Assembly (NCBI RefSeq): GCF_003710985.1
Contig: NZ_RHHT01000011.1
Span: 62,001-126,000 of the forward strand
Reading direction: 5' to 3'
Source: Brevibacillus panacihumi
GTDB taxonomy: Bacteria; Bacillota; Bacilli; Brevibacillales; Brevibacillaceae
DNA: 64,000 nucleotides
Of this stretch, positions 52,226 to 61,771 are shown piece after piece. How positions within the stretch are numbered: position 1 is the stretch's first letter; every line of letters begins with the position of its first letter. Below the pieces are notes generated by a model. It worked only from the letters and a program-made list of their open reading frames with translations, was not told where the DNA came from and made no database searches. The position numbers and the translations under genes were made by a program.

Positions 52226-54055
52226 ATGTACAGCAATCTGGAAGAATGCATACTAGATTTGGAAAAAAACGGACATCTGGTTCGCATAAAAGAAGAAGTA
52301 GACCCGTATTTGGAAATGGCGGCGATCCATTTAAAAGTATACGAAGCAAATGGACCTGCCCTTCTGTTTGAAAATGTAAAAGGCTCGAGATTTCGTGCTG
52401 TATCGAATCTGTTCGGCACAATCGAGCGCAGCCGTTTCATCTTTCGCCATACCTGGCAAGCCGCGGAGAACATCATCGCTCTTCGCAACGATCCCATGAA
52501 GGCTATCAAAAACCCATTCAAGCATGTGGGCAGCGGACTAGCGGCATGGAAAGCCCTCCCTATGCAAAAATCATCAAGCGAGCCCGTCACCGCTCAAGAG
52601 ATCAAGATCACGGACCTGCCGCTGATCCAAAGCTGGCCGATGGACGGCGGCGCATTCGTCACCTTGCCGCAAATCTACAGCGAGGACCCGGAAAAACCAG
52701 GGATCATGAATTCCAATCTGGGGATGTATCGCGTTCAATTGACCGGAAATGAGTACGAGGTGAATCGAGAGGTAGGCTTGCATTACCAGATTCACCGCGG
52801 CATCGGTATCCACCAGGCCAAGGCAAACAAAATGGGCAAGCCGCTCAAGGTTAGCTGCTTTGTGGGAGGACCGCCTTCCCACACATTATCGGCAGTTATG
52901 CCTCTGCCAGAGGGGATGAGCGAGCTGACCTTTGCCGGTTTGCTTGCGGGACGTCGTTTTCAATACAGCTATATCGACGGCTATTGCATCAGCAATGACG
53001 CTGATTTCGTGATTACGGGAGAAATATATCCGAATGAGACCAAACCGGAAGGACCTTTCGGCGACCATCTGGGGTACTACAGCCTGACTCATCCATTTCC
53101 CGTTATGCGGGTCCATAAGGTATACGCGAAGCCAAACGCCATCTGGCCGTTTACCGTCGTGGGCCGTCCACCACAGGAGGACACTTCCTTCGGTCAGTTG
53201 ATCCATGAGTTGACGGGCGATGCGGTGAAGCAGGAGATCCCCGGTGTGAAGGAAGTGCATGCGGTCGACGCGGCTGGCGTTCATCCACTGTTGTTTGCGA
53301 TTGGCAGTGAACGGTATACGCCATACCAACCGGTCAAGCAGCCTTCCGAAATTCTCACGATAGCCAATCGCATTCTTGGCACCGGACAGCTTAGCCTGGC
53401 GAAATACCTCTTTATTGCGGCGGAGGAGGATCGTCCGCTGGATACGCATGATGAAGAAGGGTTTTTGCGCTATATTCTGGAGCGGATCGACCTGCACCGC
53501 GACATTCACTTTCAGACCAATACCACGATTGATACTTTGGATTATTCGGGTACAGGCCTGAATACCGGAAGCAAAGTGGTATTTGCAGCATGCGGAGACA
53601 AAAAGCGGGATCTGTGTACAGAGGTTCCTGAGGCATTGAAAGAAATCCGGGGTTATGGCAATGCACAGCTGGTGATGCCTGGAGTAGTCGCCTTGCAAGC
53701 GCCATCCTTTACCGACTACAAAATCGAGCTAACGGAAATGGAACAGCTCTGCAGCGCGCTTGGTGAAAAGGGGGGCATTGATACGTGTCCGTTGATCATT
53801 TTGTGCGATGACAGCTCGTTTTTGAGTGCAAATCTCAAAAACTTCCTCTGGGCTACCTTTACGAGAAGCAATCCATCCCACGATATCTACGGGGTCAACA
53901 GCTATTATTCCTACAAGCATTGGGGCTGCGACAACGTGATTATCGACGCTCGGATCAAGCCGCATCATGCGCCGCCTCTCATTCCCGATCCCACAGTCGA
54001 GAAGAACATCGAGCGATTTTTTGTGAAAGGTGCTGTTCTTGGCGGATTGTTGTAA
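52226..54055 (+). CDS. UbiD-family prenylated-FMN decarboxylase
   Basis: This 609-residue member of the UbiD family decarboxylates (or carboxylates) unsaturated or aromatic acids using prenylated FMN. ATG 52226 is used; TTG 52220 is an in-frame alternative nearer to the GGAG. The metal/prFMN segment includes NREVGLHYQIHRGIG, and the acid-base motif is in TKPEGPFGDHLGYY near 277. The protein is longer than the 450-500 residues of UbiD itself. No ubiX gene for cofactor synthesis is adjacent. A terminator follows. The substrate is not evident. Confidence 0.88.
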   Translation: MYSNLEECILDLEKNGHLVRIKEEVDPYLEMAAIHLKVYEANGPALLFENVKGSRFRAVSNLFGTIERSRFIFRHTWQAAENIIALRNDPMKAIKNPFKHVGSGLAAWKALPMQKSSSEPVTAQEIKITDLPLIQSWPMDGGAFVTLPQIYSEDPEKPGIMNSNLGMYRVQLTGNEYEVNREVGLHYQIHRGIGIHQAKANKMGKPLKVSCFVGGPPSHTLSAVMPLPEGMSELTFAGLLAGRRFQYSYIDGYCISNDADFVITGEIYPNETKPEGPFGDHLGYYSLTHPFPVMRVHKVYAKPNAIWPFTVVGRPPQEDTSFGQLIHELTGDAVKQEIPGVKEVHAVDAAGVHPLLFAIGSERYTPYQPVKQPSEILTIANRILGTGQLSLAKYLFIAAEEDRPLDTHDEEGFLRYILERIDLHRDIHFQTNTTIDTLDYSGTGLNTGSKVVFAACGDKKRDLCTEVPEALKEIRGYGNAQLVMPGVVALQAPSFTDYKIELTEMEQLCSALGEKGGIDTCPLIILCDDSSFLSANLKNFLWATFTRSNPSHDIYGVNSYYSYKHWGCDNVIIDARIKPHHAPPLIPDPTVEKNIERFFVKGAVLGGLL

Positions 54056-54063
54056 ATACGAAG

Positions 54064-54100
54064 CAAGCTAGCTGGACGCAACAGCTAGCTTGTTTTTTTT
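54064..54100 (+). terminator. Terminator of the UbiD-family gene
   Basis: Perfect 11-bp arms CAAGCTAGCTG (54064-54074) and CAGCTAGCTTG (54082-54092), then eight T residues. Confidence 0.9.
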
Positions 54101-54104
54101 GAAG

Positions 54105-54929
54105 TTATTCTGATGTTTCCGGGTTGCGCATCGATATTCCGTAGCGCAGTAGAGCCTTTTGGGCAGATTCGTACATCCGCAGCTGCAATTTCTTTCCCTC
54201 TATGACACGAATGCGAGTACCGAGGAAGCGAATTTTGGAAAGGATGTATTCCCGATCATCCTCCAGATAGAATAGCTTGATTCGATACGTATCTGCCTGA
54301 TCCAGATACTCAACCTCTTTTTCAAAGCAAGAAAAGGCGTACAGGATTCGTGTCAGTTCCTGGTTGTAGGCGGGGACTACCTCGATGACGGCCTGCTCTT
54401 TTCTCATTTCGAGAGATGTCTCAATGATTGCGATCGTTTCTTGTGCTACTTGGCTCGATACAGGGTGCTCCCTCACAGAAAAGACATGCTGCAATCGCGT
54501 CGACATGAAGGACTTGATGCGAAAATGGTACCATAGCAAATACCACTCGCGCTTTACCATGGAGTATTCGAGTTTGTAGGGAAAACCGCGTTGCTCAAGA
54601 TGTGTTTTGCCATTTCGGTTTTGATAGGTAATGTACATTCCCTGTTTTCGTACAAGTATTCCTCGAAATTTGCGGAGGAGCGGGTGGTAGATTTGTTTCT
54701 CTTGCGATTTGGCCTTCTCCACGAAGCCACCCGACAAATCGTAGGGCTCCACCTGCGCGAGTATGCCTTGTAATTTCGTGAGGGTCTCCTCCGAGAAGGC
54801 GTGCCTGGCTGCAGGATGGGCCAGCATGGTCTTTAACCAGGTCCGTTCATGAGAAGTGATTGCGATCGTACCCGATTCTTCCAATCTGCTGATAATCTGA
54901 TAGTTAAAGATTTTCTCGAACGGATTCAT
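54105..54929 (-). CDS. WYL-domain regulator, second of a pair
   Basis: This 274-residue protein has a helical N-terminus (about 1-70), a WYL domain with the literal motif W129-Y-L131 in REWYLLWYH, and a C-terminal WCX-like extension (about 175-265). No clear helix-turn-helix is seen at its N-terminus, unlike its partner. Its start overlaps the partner gene by 26 bases, so the two are translated together and may act as a heteromer, like the PafB/PafC pair. It lies divergent from the RNA-repair operon. Confidence 0.85.
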   Translation of the reverse strand: MNPFEKIFNYQIISRLEESGTIAITSHERTWLKTMLAHPAARHAFSEETLTKLQGILAQVEPYDLSGGFVEKAKSQEKQIYHPLLRKFRGILVRKQGMYITYQNRNGKTHLEQRGFPYKLEYSMVKREWYLLWYHFRIKSFMSTRLQHVFSVREHPVSSQVAQETIAIIETSLEMRKEQAVIEVVPAYNQELTRILYAFSCFEKEVEYLDQADTYRIKLFYLEDDREYILSKIRFLGTRIRVIEGKKLQLRMYESAQKALLRYGISMRNPETSE

Positions 54930-56229
54930 AATAGGACAAAATCTCCTTCCATTCCTTGATCATGTCCCTGCGCAGAAAAGCGGGCTCTAGAACTTCGCAG
55001 CTCGATCCAAAACTGCGAAGCCAGGGCTTGATCTCCGTTATGCCGTTGACCATGATTTCATAAATAAAGGAATCATCTGACTCTTCCGTGATGACTCCCC
55101 ACTGTCCTTGAAGTGAAACTCTTTCTTTGACAAAGTTGGGCTGGTAGCCATCAGGGTTGAAAAAACGGACTTTGACTTTTAGAGGTCGCCCCGTATCAAT
55201 CAACCAGCTATAACGGATGCTTTCCGCCAACTGCTCCTGTTGCTGCATAAATACATCTACCGAAACGACATCTTCCTCTGTAATTTGGGTGATTCCCTCC
55301 AGCCGATATTTCACCATTCCTTTGCCGTGTTTATGAGCAAGTAAATACCATCTGCCATATTGATGGTCGTAAATCACTTTGAGCGGGAGGACATGCTCTT
55401 TTCTCCCAGTAGATTTTTTTTCGAATAAAGGGTTGGTGTTTTGTGCTGCGTATTTTGTCCCTGATCTTGGTGTGAAGTAGTCAAAGCTGATTTTGCGTTT
55501 TTGGTGGATGGCTTGGAACAACGTGTAAAGATGAGCTTCATCTAGGATACGCGAATGAAAATGGTATTTATAGAGAAATCTCTCCGTAAAAACAGGCGCA
55601 GGATGGAGCTGTTTCACCATTTTTTTCAAATTATCCCGAAGCATGTATCCCTGTACGGAAGGGACCTGTGTGTTTGCCATGACATCGACATAATCATACA
55701 AGTCCAGTAATTCTTCATCTGTCAACTGCGTAATTATTTCGTTGTGCAGTCGATAGCGAATAGGGCGTCCACCTGGCTCCCTGGTAATGACGCCTACTTC
55801 CTCCAGATACTTCAGATCAGAACGGATGGTTTTTTCGTCAGGCAAGACGATTTCAGAGGGAAAAAGTCTGTTGCATACTTCCAGCAGTTCTGTGGCTGAG
55901 AGAGCTTGTTCCTGCATTGCGGAGAGCAACACGGATAGACGATAGCTTTCCGACTCTTTCAGTGATTTGGCTCGGAATAAAAACAGGAGAAGCGGCTCTG
56001 ACGTTTCATAATAATTGAACCTGGTGAACTGATTCAGCTCCAAGCTGTCTTGCTGGGCTTGTTCTTTTTTTATCGAAAGGAGAATGTCTTTCAAACGTCT
56101 TGCCGTTTTGTCGAACGTATGTACGGAAATCCCCAAGCGCTCAGCAAACTGTTTTCTGCTGAAAGCCCCGCTGGTGAGCAGCAGCATGCGCAAGAACTGG
56201 ATTTCTTTGTCAAAGCTTTCTTTTGCCAT
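54904..56229 (-). CDS. WYL-domain helix-turn-helix regulator, first of a pair
   Basis: This 441-residue protein begins with a helix-turn-helix (FSRKQFAERLGISVHTFDKTARR, about 23-45, quoted only to identify the fold). A second DeoR-like winged segment lies at about 125-160 (DEKTIRSDLKYLEEVGVITR). The WYL domain carries W294-Y-L296 in YGRWYLLAHK, then a C-terminal WCX-like part. WYL regulators sense nucleic-acid damage or ligands in several repair and defence loci. Position, divergent from hen1-pnkp-rtcB, points to control of that operon (inference). Confidence 0.87.
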   Translation of the reverse strand: MAKESFDKEIQFLRMLLLTSGAFSRKQFAERLGISVHTFDKTARRLKDILLSIKKEQAQQDSLELNQFTRFNYYETSEPLLLFLFRAKSLKESESYRLSVLLSAMQEQALSATELLEVCNRLFPSEIVLPDEKTIRSDLKYLEEVGVITREPGGRPIRYRLHNEIITQLTDEELLDLYDYVDVMANTQVPSVQGYMLRDNLKKMVKQLHPAPVFTERFLYKYHFHSRILDEAHLYTLFQAIHQKRKISFDYFTPRSGTKYAAQNTNPLFEKKSTGRKEHVLPLKVIYDHQYGRWYLLAHKHGKGMVKYRLEGITQITEEDVVSVDVFMQQQEQLAESIRYSWLIDTGRPLKVKVRFFNPDGYQPNFVKERVSLQGQWGVITEESDDSFIYEIMVNGITEIKPWLRSFGSSCEVLEPAFLRRDMIKEWKEILSYYESVRENL

Positions 56230-56375
56230 TCAATTACTCCGCTCCCATGTCGATGGTCTTTTTCTCATTATACTCCAATGTCGTAATACTTTTGCCATGT
56301 TCGATAAACCTGTAATGCGTAATGATAGGGTTACAAACCACGGCTGCACAGTATGTAGTGGAGGAGATGGGTAAC
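56230..56375. promoter_or_regulatory. Divergent control region of WYL pair and RNA-repair operon
   Basis: A minus-strand -10 TATAAT lies at 56272-56267 for the WYL genes. Repeated CGTAAT-type motifs (GTCGTAATAC near 56282 and GCGTAATG near 56317) could bind a regulator. I see no good standard promoter for the plus-strand operon, which fits activator-dependent expression. Confidence 0.45.
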
Positions 56376-57641
56376 ATGGCAATTCTTCAATTGCAATCTG
56401 CCAATCCTCAGTTCTCATTTCTGATCAAGAAAAATCCCGACTCAGGAATGATCCTGCGAACAATCAGGAAAGGAACTGCATTTGGCTGGTTTTCTGACAA
56501 TCATATATTCAACATCTATTTCAAGGATGCGGAGAATGAAGTTTCTTATAAACGGTCAGAAAATGAAAACTTTGAATATTTGAATCTATCCAGGTATAAC
56601 ACACCTTTGTTTCCTTTGAATGCGTTAAATGAATTTTTTTCAGCGACCCTTCGCGCGCAAGATGAGCGAGACGTAGAAGGGTATGAACATTCTTTGTTTA
56701 TTAACATGATCCATATCGAAAGGATCCATTATATCCAGTTCTTTTCGAATCACTTGCATGACTTTTCTTTTGAAATCCAACATCTCGCACATATGAGCTA
56801 CTCTCTGACAGTAAAGACACAAAAGAGTTTGTATCAACTGCTTCATGTCGCAAGTGTGCTCTGTGTATTTTTGGCCATCACGGGCAACGAACGTTTTCAC
56901 ATATCCGACAGTCTTTTGGAGAAATACATCAAGAGCCTGCAAGTGATGGAAGCGCCTTTCTATATCCGAAGCCTTTTTTCCAGGAACTTCTTGCTTACAA
57001 GGGAGCTCTACCACAGATACAAAAGCAGCTTGGAACAATCGAAGCGCGAGGTCATTTCCTTCGAATATGGAAGTACGGCGCAGCAAAGAAGGGCCTTTAT
57101 CGAGAACCTTCTTCCGTTTGACAAATCAATTCTGGACGTTGGCTGCGGGGAAGGCTTCTATGCGATCCCGTTTGCTGGAAAGCTGGAATCCAGTTATTAC
57201 GCAATTGATATCAACGAGGAAGCAATGCAAGCGGTGAAGCGGAAAGCAGAGAAAAAAGAACTGGATAACGTGATACCCATGCTCTCGATTGATCAGTTTT
57301 TATGGGAGTATAACGGTGAACAGGTAGATGTCATTCTAACCGAAGTGATCGAGCACATGAGTCTGGAAGAAGCGGCAAAGCTGATTCGGCATATATGCCA
57401 AGAGGTTCATTTCGAGTATTTCGTCATCACGACACCCAACGCAGACTTTAATCGCTATTATGCGCTAACCTCCTATCGTCATGATGATCACAAATGGGAA
57501 ATGGGGGAAGCAGCGTTTCGGCAATGGCTGAATGACGTGACATGGGATATGCAAGTGCACTGTGAGTTTGTTGGGATTGGGGATTGCGTCAACAACATCC
57601 AGACTACGCAAGGTGCCATCCTCAGGAAAAGGGGAGAGTAA
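56376..57641 (+). CDS. hen1: Bacterial Hen1, RNA 3'-terminal 2'-O-methyltransferase
   Basis: This 421-residue protein methylates the 2'-OH at the 3' end of cleaved RNA before ligation, so the repaired site resists re-cleavage. ATG 56376 is 9 bases after GGAGGAG. The N-terminal half (about 1-240) is the Pnkp-interacting Hen1 region in divergent form. The methyltransferase half has the SAM loop ILDVGCGEGFY (about 252-262). The metal triad motif EVIEHM starts at about 323 and HDDHKWEM at 369-376, matching the Glu-Glu-His plus His ligands of Hen1. Pnkp follows 2 bases after its stop, the usual partnership. Confidence 0.92.
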   Translation: MAILQLQSANPQFSFLIKKNPDSGMILRTIRKGTAFGWFSDNHIFNIYFKDAENEVSYKRSENENFEYLNLSRYNTPLFPLNALNEFFSATLRAQDERDVEGYEHSLFINMIHIERIHYIQFFSNHLHDFSFEIQHLAHMSYSLTVKTQKSLYQLLHVASVLCVFLAITGNERFHISDSLLEKYIKSLQVMEAPFYIRSLFSRNFLLTRELYHRYKSSLEQSKREVISFEYGSTAQQRRAFIENLLPFDKSILDVGCGEGFYAIPFAGKLESSYYAIDINEEAMQAVKRKAEKKELDNVIPMLSIDQFLWEYNGEQVDVILTEVIEHMSLEEAAKLIRHICQEVHFEYFVITTPNADFNRYYALTSYRHDDHKWEMGEAAFRQWLNDVTWDMQVHCEFVGIGDCVNNIQTTQGAILRKRGE

Positions 57642-57643
57642 GC

Positions 57644-60232
57644 ATGCAGCTTCAAACAAATGTTCATACTGTCTTTTTATTGGTAGGTCCGACCGAATGC
57701 GGAAAAACAACCTTCGCTAAGCAGGTTCTGATTCCTGCGCTTCAATTTTCTGATGAAAATAAACGAATAAAAGCAAACGTTCAATACCTGTCCTCCGATG
57801 CCATCCGCCAAGAACTGCTTGGTCATGAGCATGACAAATACGACCAAGTCATGCTGGAGACAAGTGAGCAAGCGTTCCATCTGCTGTATGAAAAGCTGAG
57901 GATGGTAACGAGCTTTCCGGTCAATGCAGAGTTTGTCGTGGTCGACACTACGGGATTGGCAGAAGACTTTCGCGCCAAGGTGCGTGAGATCGCCAGAGAG
58001 AACACCTACAGAGTGGAAGTAATCCTCTTTGATTACCGCAGCCGTGAGGATTACTACGCTTCTGAGCGTTCCAAAAAACTGATCACTTCGCATATCAATC
58101 GCTTGAAAAAAGAAGTCATCCGTTCACTCGCGGGCGAAAAATATGCTAGAATCCACCGCATTCGCAGCAAGGATTTTTACTTACCGGCAACGCTCCAAGC
58201 AAATCCTGCCTATTCGATCGTCATATCCGACAAGGATGAATATGTTTCTACCATCCTGCCGCCTGACCAAAGCTACTTGATCATCGGTGATATTCATGAA
58301 TGTGTGGAGGAGTTAAAAAGTCTTTTGGTCCGACATGGTTTTGAATTGAACGAAAACAAGCTGATGGCTCAAGGAAAAGGAAAACAAACGAAGATCATTC
58401 TGGCTGGGGACTGGATTGACAAAGGGAAGCAAACCAAGGAGACAATCGAGTTTTTGTATGAAAACCGTGAACTGTTCTACCTCGTGACAGGAAATCACGA
58501 AAATTTTGTCTATAAATATCTTCATGGAGAAATAAGCGAAGTCGATGAAGAGCTTCTTCGTACTTACTTTGATTCCATACAGATTTTGTCAGCAGACGAC
58601 TCGTTAAGAGAGAAGTTTATTGATTTGTACCGCCTGTCCAGGCCATTCTACAAGCGTCACGGCATTGCGGGTCCATCTTTTTATGTCACTCACGCACCCT
58701 GCAAAAATAAATACATCGGCAAGCTGGACAGCAATTCGGTACGACACCAACGCAATTTCAGGATCAATCGCACAGAGCCATATGAAGATCAATTAGCTTT
58801 TTTGAAAACGGAGGCTGTAAAAAATCATCCGTATCACTTGTTTGGTCATATCGCTGCCAAACAATCCTTTCGAATCAAAAACAAGATTCATCTCGATACA
58901 GGATGCGTACACGGCAACGCGCTGACGTCTGTGACGATCTCTCATAAGCTATTTACCCAGACGTATCCGTCAGCGCACAGTGTGATTCAGGAAGATTTGC
59001 CCATTCTTTTTCAAGATGATGATAAAATAAGATCGGTTCAAGAGATGAACGACGAACAAAAGCGAACATTGCTTTCGTACGCGCAAAATCAGATCAATTT
59101 TATATCAGGTACCATGCCACCAGCAGATAAGGATGAAGCGGCAAATCAACTCGAGTCCTTGGAAAAGGCATTGCAGTACTTTAGAGATCAAGGAGTGCAG
59201 CATGTTGTTTTGCAGCCGAAGTATATGGGCTCGCGATGTAATGTATATCTGTTCAAGGATGTCAGCAAATGTTTTGCTGTCAGTCGTCATGGCCATCCAA
59301 TCAAACAGATCGAGCTTTCCAGCATCTATGAAAATCTCTTGCAACGTTTTCAGGGGTTCATGGAACAGCATCAGGTTCGTATGATGATTCTGGATGGCGA
59401 ACTAATGCCGTGGAAGGCGCTGGGCGAAGGGCTGATCGAAAAACAGTTCAAGCCGATCCAGAAGGCGCTGGAGAGCGAGCTGGCATTTTTGAAACAAAAT
59501 GATTTTGATCAAGCCTATCAAAAGCTGCTTCAGGCCTACAAGGAAAGCGGGTTTGAAAAAGATCAATATCATCATTCCAAGCAGGCATTGATCGAAAAAT
59601 ACGGCGGGAATACTTATCAAAATTTCAAGAATCTCTGCCAATTTGCTGAAACGTATGTGCCTGTAGAGGAACACGTACAAGCCAGTCAGATCTATCAGAA
59701 GCAGCTTGAGATATATGCCGCCGACCAAGAACTCGAATTCAAACCATTTGGGCTGTTAAAGCTGGTATATGAAAGCGGAGAAGAGCAGATTCCAAACTGG
59801 AAAACTTCTGACATGTACCGATTTGTAACGGATGATGATTATCGATGTGTCGATTTATATACGCCCGATTCGTACGTTCAAGCTCATCGATACTATTCTT
59901 TCCTGACGATGGAAAAGCAGATGGAAGGCGTGGTCATCAAGCCAGAGTTCATGGATGATAAAGCAGTTCCTTACATGAAGGTTCGCAACCCTGAGTATTT
60001 ATCCATCATTTACGGCTACGATTACCGCTTCCCTCACAAGTATCGGAAGCTGATCAAACAAAAGAAAATCGGTCAAAAGTTGCGAACATCCATGAAGGAA
60101 TATCAGCTTGGAAGGCAGATGCTAGCTATTCCGTTTTCCCGCATTACGGAAGACAATACGCAGTATCAGAGTGTTGTATCTCAGCTGTTATGGGAAGTTT
60201 CGAATGAAAAAGAAATAGATCCTCGACTGTAA
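57644..60232 (+). CDS. pnkp: Polynucleotide kinase-phosphatase-ligase (bacterial Pnkp)
   Basis: This 862-residue protein has three catalytic modules in the canonical Pnkp order. The kinase has P-loop GPTECGKT (15-22). The 2',3'-phosphatase of calcineurin type has D216-x-H218 (GDIHE), GDWIDKG (255-261), GNHE (283-286) and late His motifs THAPC and LFGHIA. The ligase/adenylyltransferase has K526-x-x-G-x-R531 (KYMGSR), then LDGELMPW and GVVIKPEF. All key residues are present and the length matches characterised enzymes. It heals broken RNA ends; sealing needs Hen1. Confidence 0.95.
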   Translation: MQLQTNVHTVFLLVGPTECGKTTFAKQVLIPALQFSDENKRIKANVQYLSSDAIRQELLGHEHDKYDQVMLETSEQAFHLLYEKLRMVTSFPVNAEFVVVDTTGLAEDFRAKVREIARENTYRVEVILFDYRSREDYYASERSKKLITSHINRLKKEVIRSLAGEKYARIHRIRSKDFYLPATLQANPAYSIVISDKDEYVSTILPPDQSYLIIGDIHECVEELKSLLVRHGFELNENKLMAQGKGKQTKIILAGDWIDKGKQTKETIEFLYENRELFYLVTGNHENFVYKYLHGEISEVDEELLRTYFDSIQILSADDSLREKFIDLYRLSRPFYKRHGIAGPSFYVTHAPCKNKYIGKLDSNSVRHQRNFRINRTEPYEDQLAFLKTEAVKNHPYHLFGHIAAKQSFRIKNKIHLDTGCVHGNALTSVTISHKLFTQTYPSAHSVIQEDLPILFQDDDKIRSVQEMNDEQKRTLLSYAQNQINFISGTMPPADKDEAANQLESLEKALQYFRDQGVQHVVLQPKYMGSRCNVYLFKDVSKCFAVSRHGHPIKQIELSSIYENLLQRFQGFMEQHQVRMMILDGELMPWKALGEGLIEKQFKPIQKALESELAFLKQNDFDQAYQKLLQAYKESGFEKDQYHHSKQALIEKYGGNTYQNFKNLCQFAETYVPVEEHVQASQIYQKQLEIYAADQELEFKPFGLLKLVYESGEEQIPNWKTSDMYRFVTDDDYRCVDLYTPDSYVQAHRYYSFLTMEKQMEGVVIKPEFMDDKAVPYMKVRNPEYLSIIYGYDYRFPHKYRKLIKQKKIGQKLRTSMKEYQLGRQMLAIPFSRITEDNTQYQSVVSQLLWEVSNEKEIDPRL

Positions 60233-60261
60233 AGAGGGCGATATTGAAGGAGTGCAAACCT

Positions 60262-61485
60262 ATGTATCAAATCATCGAAAACGTCAGAGTTTGGGGTACG
60301 CCGCTGGACAATGCAGTATCCCAAGCTGTCACCTGCTCCAAGTACGGCAATGTAGTGCAGGTCTTGCTTATGGCCGATCATCATAAAGGATATTCGCAAC
60401 CGGTAGGCGGGGTTGTGGTTTACGATGGTCAGATTTCCCCATCCGGTGTCGGCTATGACATTGCCTGCGGAAACAAGGCTGTCCGCACCAATTTGAAATA
60501 CGATGAAATTAAAGACAGATTGCCTGCGATCATGGATGAGATTTCCCGCAGGATATCGTTCGGGATCGGGCGGTCCAACAATGAAAAGGTCGACCATGAG
60601 CTGTTTGACGATGCGGACTGGAGCGTCTATCAGAGCATCGGGAAGCACGAGCATGATTCACTCAAAGCGTTGGCTCGCAATCAATTGGGCACCGTTGGGA
60701 GCGGCAATCATTTTGTCGATCTGTTCGTGGAACAAGCCTCCGGGGATGTATGGATTGCCAACCATTTTGGAAGCCGTGGATTTGGACACAAGACGGCAAG
60801 CGGCTTCTTAAACCTGGCGCAAGGCAAAAAATTCTCCGACAAGGCAGCGGGAGAGAGTATGGATCAGCCCCCGACGCTGCTGGATTTGCATAGCGAGGTC
60901 GGAGACATGTATTTCCGCGCGATGACGTTGGCAGGCAAGTATGCTTACGCGGGTCGTGATTATGTCATCCATCAGGTGCTGGATATCTTGGATGCGCAGG
61001 CTACCTTTGAAGTGCATAACCACCATAATTTTGCCTGGAAAGAAGTCCATGACGGCAAGGAGCATGTCGTAGTTCGAAAAGGGGCAACCCCTTCAGCGCC
61101 CGGTCAGCTGGGTTTTATCGGCGGCAGCATGGGGGATATCTCCGTCATTGTAAAAGGGAAGGATTCGCAGGAGAACAAGGATGCCTATTACAGTACTGTT
61201 CATGGCGCTGGCCGCATCATGAGCCGTACGGAAGCAGCCGGAAAAATGAACTGGAAGACAAAGAAACGAAGCGGCGGAAAAATAACCGTAGAGCAAATGA
61301 AGAAAGCCATTCGTGATTACGGCGTCGAACTGCGCGGAGCAGGCACGGATGAAAGTCCTTTTGTCTACAAAAAACTGGAGCAGGTTCTCGAAGCACACAA
61401 AGAAACACTTGATATCATGCATGTGTTGAAGCCGATTGGCGTCTGCATGGCCGGGGCAGACGAATTCGATCCTTATAAAGATTAG
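60262..61485 (+). CDS. rtcB: RtcB-type RNA ligase
   Basis: This 407-residue GTP- and manganese-dependent ligase joins RNA 3'-phosphate or 2',3'-cyclic phosphate to 5'-OH. ATG 60262 is 8 bases after GAAGGAGTG; the preceding stop is 29 bases upstream. The metal motif reads YDIACGNK with C69 (usually GxDIGCGM). NHF in VGSGNHFVDL, HFGSRGFGHK, and the guanylylated histidine H314 in HGAGRIMSR are intact. It belongs to the shorter RtcB type. No archease, RtcA or RtcR gene is near. Confidence 0.95.
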   Translation: MYQIIENVRVWGTPLDNAVSQAVTCSKYGNVVQVLLMADHHKGYSQPVGGVVVYDGQISPSGVGYDIACGNKAVRTNLKYDEIKDRLPAIMDEISRRISFGIGRSNNEKVDHELFDDADWSVYQSIGKHEHDSLKALARNQLGTVGSGNHFVDLFVEQASGDVWIANHFGSRGFGHKTASGFLNLAQGKKFSDKAAGESMDQPPTLLDLHSEVGDMYFRAMTLAGKYAYAGRDYVIHQVLDILDAQATFEVHNHHNFAWKEVHDGKEHVVVRKGATPSAPGQLGFIGGSMGDISVIVKGKDSQENKDAYYSTVHGAGRIMSRTEAAGKMNWKTKKRSGGKITVEQMKKAIRDYGVELRGAGTDESPFVYKKLEQVLEAHKETLDIMHVLKPIGVCMAGADEFDPYKD

Positions 61486-61513
61486 AGACGTTAGTCGTAG
61501 TGACGATGAATAG

Positions 61514-61581
61514 AGAGGCAGAGGCAGGCCAGGATGGTCGAAACCGATTCGAGGTTTCATCCGCCAGTCTTACCTCTTTTT
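61514..61581 (+). terminator. Terminator of the RNA-repair operon
   Basis: A long imperfect stem with inner arms GAAACC (61540-61545) and GGTTTC (61553-61558) and outer arms GAGG and CCTC, ending in TTTTT (61577-61581). The rest of the 286-bp gap holds a TATAAT (61709-61714) that may serve the next gene. Confidence 0.7.
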
Positions 61582-61771
61582 ATTTGAAAGATCACGGAAA
61601 AGAAACAAGCTCTGATCACTAAATTTTATTTATTCAGAATATTTTAACCTATCTTTTCTTATACTTTTCCATAAAGTGAAACGCCCTCGATCACAAGTCA
61701 TTTTCTTATATAATCCAAGCTTCTTGGTTTATATAAATCATTAATACTCAAGGGGAGGAATCACTTTCGCT

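Noticed and set aside
61586-61771. Search for a small gene or RNA in the gap after rtcB
   Set aside because: The gap is A+T-rich with a TATAAT only. No start with a ribosome site or stable structure beyond the terminator was seen.
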